The position numbers were made by a program, and so were the translations under genes. Of a DNA stretch of 64,000 nt, positions 16,106-24,980 are shown one piece after another. Origin of the DNA: UBA1941 sp046329555 (GTDB lineage: Bacteria; Bacteroidota; Bacteroidia; Chitinophagales; LD1); the NCBI GenBank assembly GCA_046329555.1, contig JAXLUK010000001.1, positions 1,136,217-1,200,216 of the forward strand, read 5' to 3'. The notes under the pieces are model-generated. The model had not been told where the DNA came from, did no database searches, and saw only the letters and a program-made list of their open reading frames with translations. Each line of letters begins with the position of its first letter. Positions within the stretch are counted from its first letter, which is position 1.

Positions 16106-17881
16106 TTAAAATCCCTGTTGCCGAATGCGTAATCCGTCTATGAATACGGGCTTTCCGCCTTCCGGTAAATACACCTGTACCGCCATACTATCACTTACAG
16201 CATGATTAGAAACAAACATCGTTGCTTCTCCTGGCTGTTGCACCGGCATCACCCGGTTGATACGAATCATCTGTTCATCAACTTTATGGTCGCGCGAAAA
16301 AAGCATAACAACCAGTTGCGCCATCAGCCAATTATTCCATTCTTGTTCGGTACAGGTTCCCCGCAGGCTAATGGCATACGCCCTGGCGTTCGGCTGCAAC
16401 TTCAATTGCGCCAGCGGCAACACCTCATTTCCCTGCACTAACCTTCCGTTAAGCCCGGGCAAAGTGTCATTCAACATACGAGCCGAAAAAATCTCCTGCC
16501 CACCTGAAAACTTTGCCGCTGCCTGATCAGGATGATCTAACAATAATTGCGTTTCATCAGCTACGTGCCACCTTCCCACTATCGCATTGAAATAGGCATT
16601 ATTCATTTCCGGACCTTTCAGTAACCCGCCGGTATGACTCTGGTAAATGCACCAGGCATTGTAATACAACAACACCGGAAATACGAAAATGACCAACCAC
16701 TTCAGATAACGGTTCTTTAAAATAGAACTATAAAATCCGCCAAAGCCAAAAGCCCAAATCGGATACGATTGCACCATGGCGCGTTGTCCTAAACTCCAGC
16801 CATACCACCACTCCGACCATGCAAAACAAACATAAGTTGCCAGCAAGCCATACATCAAAACCAAAGGAAACAAAGCAGGTTGTATTCGCTTCAACCATAA
16901 CACCCCGATAAAGGCAAACACTATAACCGGACTATACCGCAACCAACCGGCATTAGCATGAAACAAACATTTGATGTAATGAGGATGAAGCCAATCGAAA
17001 CCTTGCTGGCCATAACTATATACCAACCACGAGCCACTTACATAATGCCAATACAAAGGCTGCACCATGGCTACGGCCAAAAATCCAATCATAATAAACG
17101 CCGTAAGCACGCGCTGTTCTACAAAAAACCAAAATCGTTTACGCAAGGTATTCACATCATACACACCCCAAAAAATGGGGATTAGCGTAACCATTATTTC
17201 TGTAGGCCGTGTGGTAGCCGCTAAGCCACATAATAGACCAATAGCCAGCGCCAAATACCCATTAGGACGTTTGTAAAATCGAATGGTAGCTAACAGCAAA
17301 CCTACGTACAGCGTAAACAAATTACTATGCGTTAATCCGTTGCTAATGGCTGAATAGTCCAGATAATTGGTACACAATGCAATGCTCACCAACGTAAGCG
17401 CAACAACCCCATCACTAAAGTAGTGCAACATCACCACGCGAAGTCCCCACAAGCCTAACCAGGCCAAAAGCAAACACCACGCCCAAAACGCAAACTGATA
17501 CGGCCTCGAAAATCCATCAGCGGGATAACCACCTGCTATCAAACAATAAGCGTGCGCTGCAAAAAATGCAGGCGAAACCATTATGGCCTGCCCACAGGAA
17601 TATTTCATGATGTAGTTGCCATTAGGAAGTTCTACATCGGTACTAAAACTCGATACTGGCTGATATTTTTTCACAATCTCGTCAGCGAATGCGCAACGTT
17701 TCAAATCATGGTAAATAAAAACCGCTGGCAGATACAAGTAGTACCCTGCAGCATCATGAGATATGGAAGCCTCAGTCCAGTTTCGTTGCCATTTGGGATA
17801 GTAAAAAGCACCTAAATACAACTGAACCGCGCAGCAAAAAACAAGCGCGATACGCGACAGTGAGTAGAAGTGGGTAGGCAT
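16106..17881 (-). CDS. Polytopic membrane protein, possible GT-C-type glycosyltransferase
   Basis: 591 residues with about 11 hydrophobic segments between residues 8 and 420, then a soluble beta-rich C-terminal domain of about 170 residues. The first extracytoplasmic loop has an acidic/aromatic pattern (SISHDAAGYYLYLPAVF), and there is an ATTRPTEIMV segment between helices. The overall plan of many helices, a large first loop and a soluble C-terminal part matches GT-C glycosyltransferases such as family 39-like proteins, but no diagnostic motif is certain. I do not recognise a specific family. It lies upstream of the GC-rich element and 62 bases downstream of a secreted type A protein gene on the same strand. 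Confidence 0.6.
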   Translation of the reverse strand: MPTHFYSLSRIALVFCCAVQLYLGAFYYPKWQRNWTEASISHDAAGYYLYLPAVFIYHDLKRCAFADEIVKKYQPVSSFSTDVELPNGNYIMKYSCGQAIMVSPAFFAAHAYCLIAGGYPADGFSRPYQFAFWAWCLLLAWLGLWGLRVVMLHYFSDGVVALTLVSIALCTNYLDYSAISNGLTHSNLFTLYVGLLLATIRFYKRPNGYLALAIGLLCGLAATTRPTEIMVTLIPIFWGVYDVNTLRKRFWFFVEQRVLTAFIMIGFLAVAMVQPLYWHYVSGSWLVYSYGQQGFDWLHPHYIKCLFHANAGWLRYSPVIVFAFIGVLWLKRIQPALFPLVLMYGLLATYVCFAWSEWWYGWSLGQRAMVQSYPIWAFGFGGFYSSILKNRYLKWLVIFVFPVLLYYNAWCIYQSHTGGLLKGPEMNNAYFNAIVGRWHVADETQLLLDHPDQAAAKFSGGQEIFSARMLNDTLPGLNGRLVQGNEVLPLAQLKLQPNARAYAISLRGTCTEQEWNNWLMAQLVVMLFSRDHKVDEQMIRINRVMPVQQPGEATMFVSNHAVSDSMAVQVYLPEGGKPVFIDGLRIRQQGF

Positions 17882-17943
17882 GGAAAGGTTTTATTAATAA
17901 AATCAGCCACTACATCAACGGCAAATGACTAATGGGGTACTCA

Positions 17944-19194
17944 CTATTGCTTCAACATTGGCCAGCGTACATTGCCGCCCGGCCAAACCAGTTGCAATAC
18001 ATAACTTCCCGCTGCAAGCGCTGGCATTTCAATGGTATGCACTTCGCCACCGCCAATCGCTCCAATCATTTCACGGTGCATCATCACGCCCGCCGTATTC
18101 CACAACACTAGTTCTGCCTGCTCCGTGTGTTCATCCATCACTACTGAAATGGTGTTGCTAAAAGGATTGGGATAAACCGCTGCACGCACGGCTGCCGCAT
18201 TAGAAATACCAGCCGGAGCAGTAAGCTGCTTCGTAAAATAATAGTTGCCATTCGTTGCTCCGCCAAATCCCGTAAACACTACTTTGTATTGATTGCCGCT
18301 GCGATCGCGTACAAAATACGCGCGATCGGTAAACACCGTATCGCTAATCACATCCCTGAATGCTTTGCCAATCGTATTGATTTCCTTGCTGTATATTCCG
18401 GCATAATACGTCAATTGCGCATCTGCACCGGTAACCATGGCGGCCAGAACATCTTCGTTCTGCAACACACCCATATTGCGCTGCACATTGTAATCGCTAT
18501 TGTTGGTATAGGGTAGAAACACCAAATCCCAGGCGCCGTTCGCTGGCTCCTTGTCTAAAATGGTTTGCGTTTCCAAATTGTAATACACAAAATTCTTCGT
18601 GCCGTAGCGGTTCTTGCTAATCTTCTGTAATTTAAAATTGCTGTTATCCAAATCGGCAAACTGAAAATAAATAGCGGTGTCTTTCCAATCGCTAAGAATC
18701 GAAATCTTCTTCAACTTTCCTCCGGGCAATTCCATCAAAAACATCGAATCACCAATTACCGAATGTATGCCACCCGCAAACTGATACTGCCCCCAGCCAT
18801 AATTAAAATCATCGGAGAAATTCTTGGTCGAGTTAAATGCCCCTAAATTCCAACTGGTATCACCATCAAAAAATTGCGGCCAGTTGCGATATCCTGTCGT
18901 ATCTAACGTAGCAAACGAAGCCGTATCCTTTTTCGCGGCATGATACAACTTCACCCCAATCGAACCATTCATTCTGATACTCACCGCTCTATTGGTACTA
19001 TTGGGAATAATGGCGGGCCGAACAGAAATAGCGAGATGCCAGTCAGTATTGTCGGCCACCGTCTTGGTGCCTGTGCTTAATTGGTAAAAGCACATCCTGG
19101 TAGCGCCGGCACCCAAACTCACGCTATCGGGCATTTGCGCTTGCACACCTAAAATAACCAGTAAAAAACTCAGAGTAGTACACGTCCTTTTCAT
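17944..19194 (-). CDS. Secreted type A T9SS protein, possibly HmuY-like
   Basis: 416 residues: signal peptide (MKRTCTTLSFLLVILGVQAQ), a beta-rich body, and a C-terminal type A sorting domain of about 75 residues (AAVYPNPFSNTISVVMD, then MPALAAGSYVLQLVW). The body shows two W-D/H-L-hydrophobic motifs (NTDWHLAISVRP and NGAWDLVFLPYTN) and the pattern YFVRDRSGNQYKVVFTGFGG. These recall the HmuY-like heme-binding fold, in which W-D-hAF strands and a late Y-hydrophobic-R strand recur. The similarity is weak and heme binding is not shown. It is transcribed divergently from carA. Confidence 0.65.
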   Translation of the reverse strand: MKRTCTTLSFLLVILGVQAQMPDSVSLGAGATRMCFYQLSTGTKTVADNTDWHLAISVRPAIIPNSTNRAVSIRMNGSIGVKLYHAAKKDTASFATLDTTGYRNWPQFFDGDTSWNLGAFNSTKNFSDDFNYGWGQYQFAGGIHSVIGDSMFLMELPGGKLKKISILSDWKDTAIYFQFADLDNSNFKLQKISKNRYGTKNFVYYNLETQTILDKEPANGAWDLVFLPYTNNSDYNVQRNMGVLQNEDVLAAMVTGADAQLTYYAGIYSKEINTIGKAFRDVISDTVFTDRAYFVRDRSGNQYKVVFTGFGGATNGNYYFTKQLTAPAGISNAAAVRAAVYPNPFSNTISVVMDEHTEQAELVLWNTAGVMMHREMIGAIGGGEVHTIEMPALAAGSYVLQLVWPGGNVRWPMLKQ

Positions 19195-19235
19195 GCTGCG
19201 AAATTGCCCCGATAGAATAATCTTATGTCATGAAA

Positions 19236-19263
19236 TTGTCAGAAGAAGATATTGCTATCTTTG
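19236..19263 (+). promoter_or_regulatory. Bacteroidota-type promoter for carA
   Basis: TTG at 19236-19238 and TATCTTTG at 19256-19263, an exact match to the TAnnTTTG -7 consensus, separated by 17 bases. The carA ATG follows at 19288, leaving a leader of about 20 bases. The downstream position also argues that the in-frame TTG at 19252 is not the start codon, since it lies within the promoter. Confidence 0.65.
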
Positions 19264-19287
19264 CCTCCCGAAAATGAACCTTTCGGA

Positions 19288-20397
19288 ATGACGAAGACGC
19301 CATTGCAGCAGGCCGCTGTGTTACTTTTAGCCGACGGCACCGTGTTTCATGGCCGTGCGCTGGGCCGGGTGGGCACTACCACCGGCGAATTATGTTTCAA
19401 TACAGGTATGACGGGCTATCAGGAGGTATTTACCGACCCCTCTTACTTCGGCCAGGTGCTGATTATGACCAGCAACCACATTGGTAATTACGGCGTCCTA
19501 GATGCAGAAACCGAATCTTCTTCCGTAAAAATTGCCGGCCTCATCTGTAAAAAATATGCCGGCACCGATTTCTCCAGAACACAATCACCGGAATCGCTGC
19601 AGCAATATTTTGAACGATTAGGCGTAGTGGGTATCAGCGATGTGGATACGCGCGCCCTTACCGTTCATGTGCGCCGCGCCGGCGCCATGAACTGCATCAT
19701 TAGTTCTGAAACCACCGATATCGAACAACTCAAAAAACAATTGGCTGCCTGTCCGGATATGAACGGTCTGGATCTGGCGCAAAAAGTATCCACCCCGGAA
19801 CCATACTTCTACGGAAATCCGGATGCGCCTTACCGCGTTGCGGTGCTTGATTGCGGTATCAAAGAGAATATCCTAAAGTGTCTCAGTGAGCGCAACCTGT
19901 ACCTTCAGGTTTTTAACTGTAAGACCTCCTTCGACACCATGAACCGCTGGAATCCGCATGGCTACTTCATTTCCAACGGTCCCGGCGATCCCGCTGTAAT
20001 GGATTATGCCGTGCAAACCGTTCGAAATATTCTGGATCAAAACAAACCGTTATTCGGCATTTGTTTAGGCCATCAATTGTTGGCGCTGGCCTCTGGGGTA
20101 AGCACTTTCAAAATGCACCACGGCCATCGCGGGCTCAATCATCCGGTTAAAAATCTCATTACCGGAACATCAGAAATCACTTCTCAAAACCACGGCTTCG
20201 AAGTGAGCCGTGCCGCTATCGAACCGCTGAAAACAGTTGAAATCACGCATGTGAATCTCAACGATAATACCGTGGAAGGTATTCGCAGAACAGATAAAAA
20301 AGCCTTCAGTGTGCAGTACCACCCCGAAAGTAGTCCGGGCCCACATGATTCACGCTACTTGTTCGATCAATTTGTATCCTATCTTACTACAGCATGA
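19288..20397 (+). CDS. carA: Carbamoyl-phosphate synthase small subunit
   Basis: 369 residues, the family's usual length. The subunit hydrolyses glutamine and passes ammonia to CarB for carbamoyl phosphate, used in pyrimidine and arginine synthesis. The N-terminal domain has TTTGELCFNTGMTGYQEV and DPSYFGQVLIMTSNHIGNYG. The class I glutamine amidotransferase domain has FGICLGHQLL with catalytic Cys259, and QYHPESSPGPHDS with His345 and Glu347. ATG 19288 is chosen because the longer frame opens with TTG inside the predicted promoter. A lipoprotein gene overlaps its end by four bases (ATGA). No carB is in the window, so the two subunits are unlinked here or carB lies elsewhere. Confidence 0.97.
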   Translation: MTKTPLQQAAVLLLADGTVFHGRALGRVGTTTGELCFNTGMTGYQEVFTDPSYFGQVLIMTSNHIGNYGVLDAETESSSVKIAGLICKKYAGTDFSRTQSPESLQQYFERLGVVGISDVDTRALTVHVRRAGAMNCIISSETTDIEQLKKQLAACPDMNGLDLAQKVSTPEPYFYGNPDAPYRVAVLDCGIKENILKCLSERNLYLQVFNCKTSFDTMNRWNPHGYFISNGPGDPAVMDYAVQTVRNILDQNKPLFGICLGHQLLALASGVSTFKMHHGHRGLNHPVKNLITGTSEITSQNHGFEVSRAAIEPLKTVEITHVNLNDNTVEGIRRTDKKAFSVQYHPESSPGPHDSRYLFDQFVSYLTTA

Positions 20398-20813
20398 ACG
20401 CTTTTCGTTTATTTTTTCTTTGCGCGGTAGCCGGATTGCTATTCACCGGATGCGCGCCAAAACCATCGGCGCCGGCAGTAGGTGAAATAGTTATGGATAG
20501 CATTGCCGTGGATACTGTCATGCAGCGTAAACTGGAAACTTCTTATGAATTCCAGCAAGATTTAATGGCTGGTCAGCTTCGCTATGAAGTGAAAAGTGCT
20601 TCGTATCTGAAAAACTTTGAACCGGTGAAACACTTTGTGCTGGTGCGTGTTTCAGCCGGCGGCAACGATACGTTATACAATCAATCAGAACCTTCTCATG
20701 TGGTGGCGGCGTCGTTAAGTAGTAACGGTAATGAAGTTAAGGCGCGCTGGAAAACCGCGGATGGCGATACGGCAGAAGGCGTTTTTTCGCTTCGGGCGAA
20801 AGCACGTGAATAG
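20394..20813 (+). CDS. Small lipoprotein of unknown function
   Basis: 139 residues. A lipoprotein signal peptide ends in the lipobox LLFTGCAPK, with Cys20 as the likely lipidated residue. The mature part is a small beta-rich domain (QLRYEVKSASYLKNFEP, then HFVLVRVSAGGNDTLYNQSEP). I do not recognise the family. The start overlaps the carA stop by ATGA, and eno begins 90 bases later, so it sits in a metabolic operon with which it has no evident functional link. It is probably anchored in the outer or inner membrane, facing the periplasm. Confidence 0.75.
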   Translation: MNAFRLFFLCAVAGLLFTGCAPKPSAPAVGEIVMDSIAVDTVMQRKLETSYEFQQDLMAGQLRYEVKSASYLKNFEPVKHFVLVRVSAGGNDTLYNQSEPSHVVAASLSSNGNEVKARWKTADGDTAEGVFSLRAKARE

Positions 20814-20903
20814 CACAATTTCTTAACGCAAATTGGCAGCGGTATTACCATTAAATTATCTAACGTTGTTCCCGCATTTCCTTACAAAACAAAAGTTCTA
20901 ACC

Positions 20904-22199
20904 ATGGCACAAATAGCAAACATTCACGCCCGCCAGATTTTGGATTCCCGCGGCAACCCAACCGTAGAAGTTGATGTAGTAACGGTAAACGGCATTTTGG
21001 GTCGCGCCGCCGTGCCAAGTGGCGCCAGCACCGGCAAGCACGAAGCCGTGGAATTGCGCGACGGCAACGCCCGCGTATTCATGGGTAAGGGGGTGCTGAA
21101 AGCGGTAAAGAATGTGAATGATATTATTGCCAAAAACCTGATGGGCATTTCGGTGTACGAGCAGAATTTGATTGATGCCATCATGTTGAAATTAGATGGC
21201 ACACCGAACAAAGCCAAATTGGGTGCTAATGCCATTCTGGCTGTTTCTTTGGCCGTGGCCAAGGCGGCCGCAGAAGAAAGTGGCATGAGTTTGTATCGTT
21301 ATGTGGGTGGCGTAAACGCCAATGTATTGCCTATACCGTTGATGAATATTCTGAACGGCGGCGCTCACGCCGACAATAAAATCGATTTTCAGGAATTCAT
21401 GATCATGCCTGTAGGCGCGAGCTCGTTTTCACAGGCACTACAGATGGGCACCGAAGTGTTTCACGCCTTGAAAAGCGTTTTGAAGAAGAAAGGTTATAGC
21501 ACCAATGTGGGCGATGAAGGCGGCTTTGCACCAGATATTGCCAGCAATGAAGAAGCCATTGAAACCGTGCTCTCGGCTATTAAAACAGCAGGCTTTAAAG
21601 CGGGCAAAGATATTTTCATTGCGATGGATGCGGCTTCTACTGAGTTCTACGATGAAAAATCTAAAAAGTACATCTTTAAAAAATCAGATGGCCGAAAACT
21701 GTCATCTGAACAAATGGTAGCCTATTGGGCAGATTGGTGCAAGAAATATCCGATTGCCTCTATTGAAGACGGCATGGCAGAAGATGATTGGAATGGCTGG
21801 AAGTTGCTGACGCAAACCATTGGTGATAAAGTACAGTTAGTGGGCGATGATTTATTCGTTACGAATACATCGCGCTTGTCACGAGGTATCCAGCAAGGCA
21901 TCGCTAATTCCATTCTTGTAAAAGTTAACCAGATTGGTACGCTTACCGAAACGATTGAAGCAGTTTCTATGGCAAAAAACAGCAGCTACACTTCAGTAAT
22001 GAGCCATCGCAGTGGTGAAACAGAAGATGTAACTATAGCCGATTTGGCGGTTGCGTTGAATTGCGGACAAATCAAAACCGGATCAGCGTCCCGCACCGAC
22101 CGTATTGCCAAGTACAATCAATTACTGCGGATTGAAGAAGAATTAGGCCCAATGGCTCAATACAATGGCCGCAGCTTCCGATATACCAGCGGGAAATAA
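20904..22199 (+). CDS. eno: Enolase (phosphopyruvate hydratase)
   Basis: 431 residues. It converts 2-phosphoglycerate to phosphoenolpyruvate in glycolysis and may also be part of the RNA-handling machinery in some bacteria. Family motifs are intact: RQILDSRGNPTVEVDV at the N-terminus, SGASTGKHEAVELRDG, NKAKLGANAILAVSLA, VGDEGGFAP, DAASTEFYD, SIEDGMAEDDWNGW, LVGDDLFVTN and the signature SHRSGETED. The Mg-binding acidic residues in DAAS, IEDG and VGDD are present. ATG 20904 matches the conserved N-terminus. A clear intrinsic terminator follows at 22276-22307. Confidence 0.98.
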   Translation: MAQIANIHARQILDSRGNPTVEVDVVTVNGILGRAAVPSGASTGKHEAVELRDGNARVFMGKGVLKAVKNVNDIIAKNLMGISVYEQNLIDAIMLKLDGTPNKAKLGANAILAVSLAVAKAAAEESGMSLYRYVGGVNANVLPIPLMNILNGGAHADNKIDFQEFMIMPVGASSFSQALQMGTEVFHALKSVLKKKGYSTNVGDEGGFAPDIASNEEAIETVLSAIKTAGFKAGKDIFIAMDAASTEFYDEKSKKYIFKKSDGRKLSSEQMVAYWADWCKKYPIASIEDGMAEDDWNGWKLLTQTIGDKVQLVGDDLFVTNTSRLSRGIQQGIANSILVKVNQIGTLTETIEAVSMAKNSSYTSVMSHRSGETEDVTIADLAVALNCGQIKTGSASRTDRIAKYNQLLRIEEELGPMAQYNGRSFRYTSGK

Positions 22200-22267
22200 T
22201 CACACTACAATGCCTTGTTTAACAACGCATTAAGACATTCCACATCAGGTGGTTAATAGTTGTATGC

Positions 22268-22307
22268 AAAAAAAATGCGTCAAATAGTATCCTTTGGCGC
22301 ACTTTTT
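22268..22307 (+). terminator. Intrinsic terminator after eno (possibly bidirectional)
   Basis: TGCGTCAAA (22276-22284) pairs with TTTGGCGCA (22293-22301), with one G-T pair and an 8-base loop, followed by CTTTTT. A run of eight A lies just before the stem, so it could also work on the opposite strand. The next plus-strand gene starts about 30 bases later. Confidence 0.75.
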
Positions 22308-22336
22308 CGTATAGAAGATTGATTAAAGTCCCAGCT

Positions 22337-23479
22337 ATGTTTAACACGAAATCACTATTGCTGATAGTGGCGGTATTTACGGCCCTGCTGTCGCATGCGG
22401 GTGAGTTTGCCGGCAATAAAATGCTGGAAATTCTGGGCGAAGACAAAAATAATGAGCGGGTTCAGAAATTCCGAAACGAATATCTTCTTGACAAATCACT
22501 TAAAAACGTCGATAACGGCATCAAGTTGACCTTTACCAAAGAAGACCCTATAACCATTAACACCTTGTTATTAGCCAATACGGGATTTGAGCAAAACGAT
22601 TTACAGTTTAAGGCATTTAAAGGCACGTTGCCTTTCGATATAAACTGGAATGACAATGATGAAACGCTTCGCGAAAAATTAGGAATGCCCAAAACAACCA
22701 ATGAAGAAAAAACGAAGTATAAAAGAGATGGTATCACCATCAACATCTTCTATAAAACACCAGCGCACAAGAAAATAGTCTACATCAAGTTCACCCAAAA
22801 TATTGGCACTGAAAGTCCATATCGTTTAGATGGCAATCACGAAGTGATGCCACCGAAGGAAGTGGTAGCAGAAACGCAACCTGCCAATAAAACAAACGAA
22901 GTGGTTGTTAATGGAAAAACCACACCGCCAGCTCATCAGGATAAGCGCGCAACGGCCGCTGCTGGCGCACTGCCGGCTCCTGCACAATTTGCGAAATCAA
23001 ATAATGCCATGGCTAGAAGTAAAAGTCCGTTTTACAATGCCATCATCAATGTGTTTGAATCTGGTGAAGATGAGATGTTCAAGGATATTAAAGGTTCGAA
23101 TCTGGAAAAATCGAATTTCTGGAACTACAAATACACCTATGCTACTAAGGTGAATATTCCCGGTGAGAAATATAATATGTTATATAGCTTTCCATTTCAA
23201 ACATCGCAGTTAGATTTCGTTTCGGTTCTGGAAGAAGCAGATGCTTCAAATGCTAGCGCCATTGCAGCCAAGTACAATGAAATTGAAGGAAAACTAAAAG
23301 AGGATTTCAAACTCACTGAAGGCTGGACGTATCACTACATCATCAATCGCGACAATCCTAATGGTCCAAAAGATTTTGAATTAAAAAATTCAAAATTAGG
23401 CAGTGTGGTGCTCGACCATTCTGTAAATCCATATGGAAAGCAAGTGTTGTATCTGCGCTTTCTGCTGCAGTACGATTAG
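22337..23479 (+). CDS. Exported protein of unknown function
   Basis: 380 residues from ATG 22337 (the longer frame opens with TTG at 22319). It has a signal peptide (MFNTKSLLLIVAVFTALLSHA). The first half has a segment FKAFKGTLPFDINWNDNDE then LREKLGMP, with an FYKTPAHKKIVYIKF strand after it. This 'LPF.i.w..t...reKLG.P' pattern occurs in several small bacterial domains of unknown role, some of them in immunity-type proteins. A low-complexity Ala/Pro/Asn linker at about 175-230 separates it from a second mixed alpha/beta domain. I do not recognise it. It converges with apaG, with stops four bases apart. Confidence 0.75.
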   Translation: MFNTKSLLLIVAVFTALLSHAGEFAGNKMLEILGEDKNNERVQKFRNEYLLDKSLKNVDNGIKLTFTKEDPITINTLLLANTGFEQNDLQFKAFKGTLPFDINWNDNDETLREKLGMPKTTNEEKTKYKRDGITINIFYKTPAHKKIVYIKFTQNIGTESPYRLDGNHEVMPPKEVVAETQPANKTNEVVVNGKTTPPAHQDKRATAAAGALPAPAQFAKSNNAMARSKSPFYNAIINVFESGEDEMFKDIKGSNLEKSNFWNYKYTYATKVNIPGEKYNMLYSFPFQTSQLDFVSVLEEADASNASAIAAKYNEIEGKLKEDFKLTEGWTYHYIINRDNPNGPKDFELKNSKLGSVVLDHSVNPYGKQVLYLRFLLQYD

Positions 23480-23483
23480 TACG

Positions 23484-23870
23484 CTAATTCAGCGTGAAAG
23501 GCGCTTCCATTCTGAACTCGGGAATATTCACTTCAAACTGCAGCCCGTTTTCTTTGTTCACGAAGTAGAACTTCCCGCGCATGCGTCCTTGTGGTGTAAT
23601 GAGATGGCAACCCGATACGTATTCATGAATATCACCACAGTAAAGAATGGGCTGACGGCCTACTACACCATCACCTTCCACTACACGCAATTCTCCTAAT
23701 GCATTAACGATCTCCCAGCGCCGACGCAGCAACTGCACGGTGTGACGGTTGTGATTCTGTATGTGAATCGTGTAAGCGAATACAAACTCCAGCGATTCAG
23801 GATCGGAATGCGATTCCTGATAGCTGGTTTGTACAATCACCTCAACGCCGGCTGTGATTTCTGAAATCAT
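23484..23870 (-). CDS. apaG: ApaG family protein
   Basis: 128 residues from ATG 23870, the standard ApaG length; an in-frame extension to 23906 is not supported by the family. The single immunoglobulin-like ApaG domain is clear: VEVIVQTSYQESHSDPES, FAYTIHIQNHNRHTVQLLRR, RWEIVNALGELRVVEGDGVV, then YVSGCHLITPQGRMRGKFYFV. ApaG is a small cytoplasmic protein associated in other bacteria with Co2+/Mg2+ efflux phenotypes; the biochemical role is not settled. It is divergent from gcvH with about 120 bases between them. Confidence 0.93.
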   Translation of the reverse strand: MISEITAGVEVIVQTSYQESHSDPESLEFVFAYTIHIQNHNRHTVQLLRRRWEIVNALGELRVVEGDGVVGRQPILYCGDIHEYVSGCHLITPQGRMRGKFYFVNKENGLQFEVNIPEFRMEAPFTLN

Positions 23871-23991
23871 CTGAATCGAAAATAGAAAGCAGCCGGAATT
23901 AAACAAGTAATTCTGTCGTCTTCTTCTGCTATTAACAATTTAATGACAAAACCCTCATGTGCCTATTTCCAGTTTTTTCTATTTTTATCAC

Positions 23992-24372
23992 ATGAATTTT
24001 CCAGAAGGACTACGTTATAGCAAAGAACACGAATGGGTTAAGGTTGAAGGCAATACCGCTTTGGTGGGTATTACCGACTTCGCGCAGAAGGAGTTAGGTG
24101 ATATTGTGTATGTAGATATCAGCACCTTGGGCGAAACAGTAAGTAAAGATCAGGTTTTTGGAACTGTGGAAGCGGTGAAGACCGTTTCCGATTTATTTAT
24201 GCCGGTATCGGGAAAGGTGTTAGAGGTTAATAGTGGATTAGAATCAAATCCTGAAGCTGTGAACAGTGATCCTTACGGCAACGGCTGGATTATTAAAATA
24301 GAATTAGCTGATGCAGCACAGGTAAATCAGTTAATGGATGCGGCAGCATATCGAACTCATATAGGCGCATAA
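23992..24372 (+). CDS. gcvH: Glycine cleavage system H protein
   Basis: 126 residues. The H protein carries a lipoyl group that shuttles the aminomethyl unit between the P, T and L proteins of glycine cleavage. The lipoyl-attachment region is intact, with Lys63 in VFGTVEAVKTVSDLFMPVSG, and the N-terminus LRYSKEHEWVKVEG is typical. ATG 23992 matches this conserved start; the longer frame from 23959 has no family support. A strong hairpin follows the stop. No gcvT or gcvP is in the window. Confidence 0.97.
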   Translation: MNFPEGLRYSKEHEWVKVEGNTALVGITDFAQKELGDIVYVDISTLGETVSKDQVFGTVEAVKTVSDLFMPVSGKVLEVNSGLESNPEAVNSDPYGNGWIIKIELADAAQVNQLMDAAAYRTHIGA

Positions 24373-24390
24373 ACGTCTTATAGCGATATC

Positions 24391-24430
24391 GAAAGGGCTG
24401 CCAACGGATGTGGGCGGCCCTTTCGTCTTT
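24391..24430 (+). terminator. Stem-loop after gcvH
   Basis: GAAAGGGCTGCC (24391-24402) pairs with GGCGGCCCTTTC (24413-24424) through a 12-base stem with one G-T pair and a 10-base loop. Only a short T-rich tail (GTCTTT) follows, so termination may be partial and the next gene may receive read-through. Confidence 0.6.
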
Positions 24431-24488
24431 AGGAAGGAAGCAGGATGAAGGCGTTGCTCGTGAAATAGTAACAAGTAAAACCAACCAT

Positions 24489-24980
24489 ATGCTCGAATCC
24501 ATCATTACTGCCAAATGGCGAAAATTAGACGGAACAAAAATTGAAAGCTCCATTGCGGATGCCGTAGAATTTGCATTGTTGAAAGAAGCAGAAATCGGCA
24601 ACCAGATTAAGGTTTGCATTGGAACCGACAGTCAGGTTAAAGGTGCTGAAATTGATTTTGCTACGGTAATTTTGCTGCTGCGCAAAGGCAAAGGCGGTTA
24701 TATGTTCATTTGCTCTGACCGTTCTTCGCAACGGATGACTATCAAGGAGCGCATGTTGAATGAGGTATCCAAATCAATCGAGATTGCTTACCACTTGTGT
24801 CCACTTTTCGATAAATACAAAACAGAGTTGGAAGTTCACGCTGATATTAACACCAATCCAAGGTTTGGAAGTAATACGGCGTTGAGCGAGGCTATGGGCT
24901 ACATTCTTTCCATGGGCTTTACGTTCAAAGCAAAACCAGATGCTGTTGCAGCCAGTTGCTGTGCGAATAAAGTGGTTTAA
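24489..24980 (+). CDS. YkuK-like RNase H-fold protein (DUF458 family)
   Basis: 163 residues from ATG 24489; the upstream in-frame ATG at 24408 lies inside the gcvH hairpin and is rejected. The sequence IGTDSQVKGAEIDFATVILL, with Asp after a glycine-rich strand, then the long helix and LEVHADINTNP, fits the RNase H-like DUF458/YkuK family. There the conserved acidic residues suggest a metal-binding site. Activity in this family is not established. The C-terminus ALSEAMGYILSMGFTFKAKP is also conserved. Its stop touches the stop of the convergent hydrolase gene. Confidence 0.8.
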   Translation: MLESIITAKWRKLDGTKIESSIADAVEFALLKEAEIGNQIKVCIGTDSQVKGAEIDFATVILLLRKGKGGYMFICSDRSSQRMTIKERMLNEVSKSIEIAYHLCPLFDKYKTELEVHADINTNPRFGSNTALSEAMGYILSMGFTFKAKPDAVAASCCANKVV

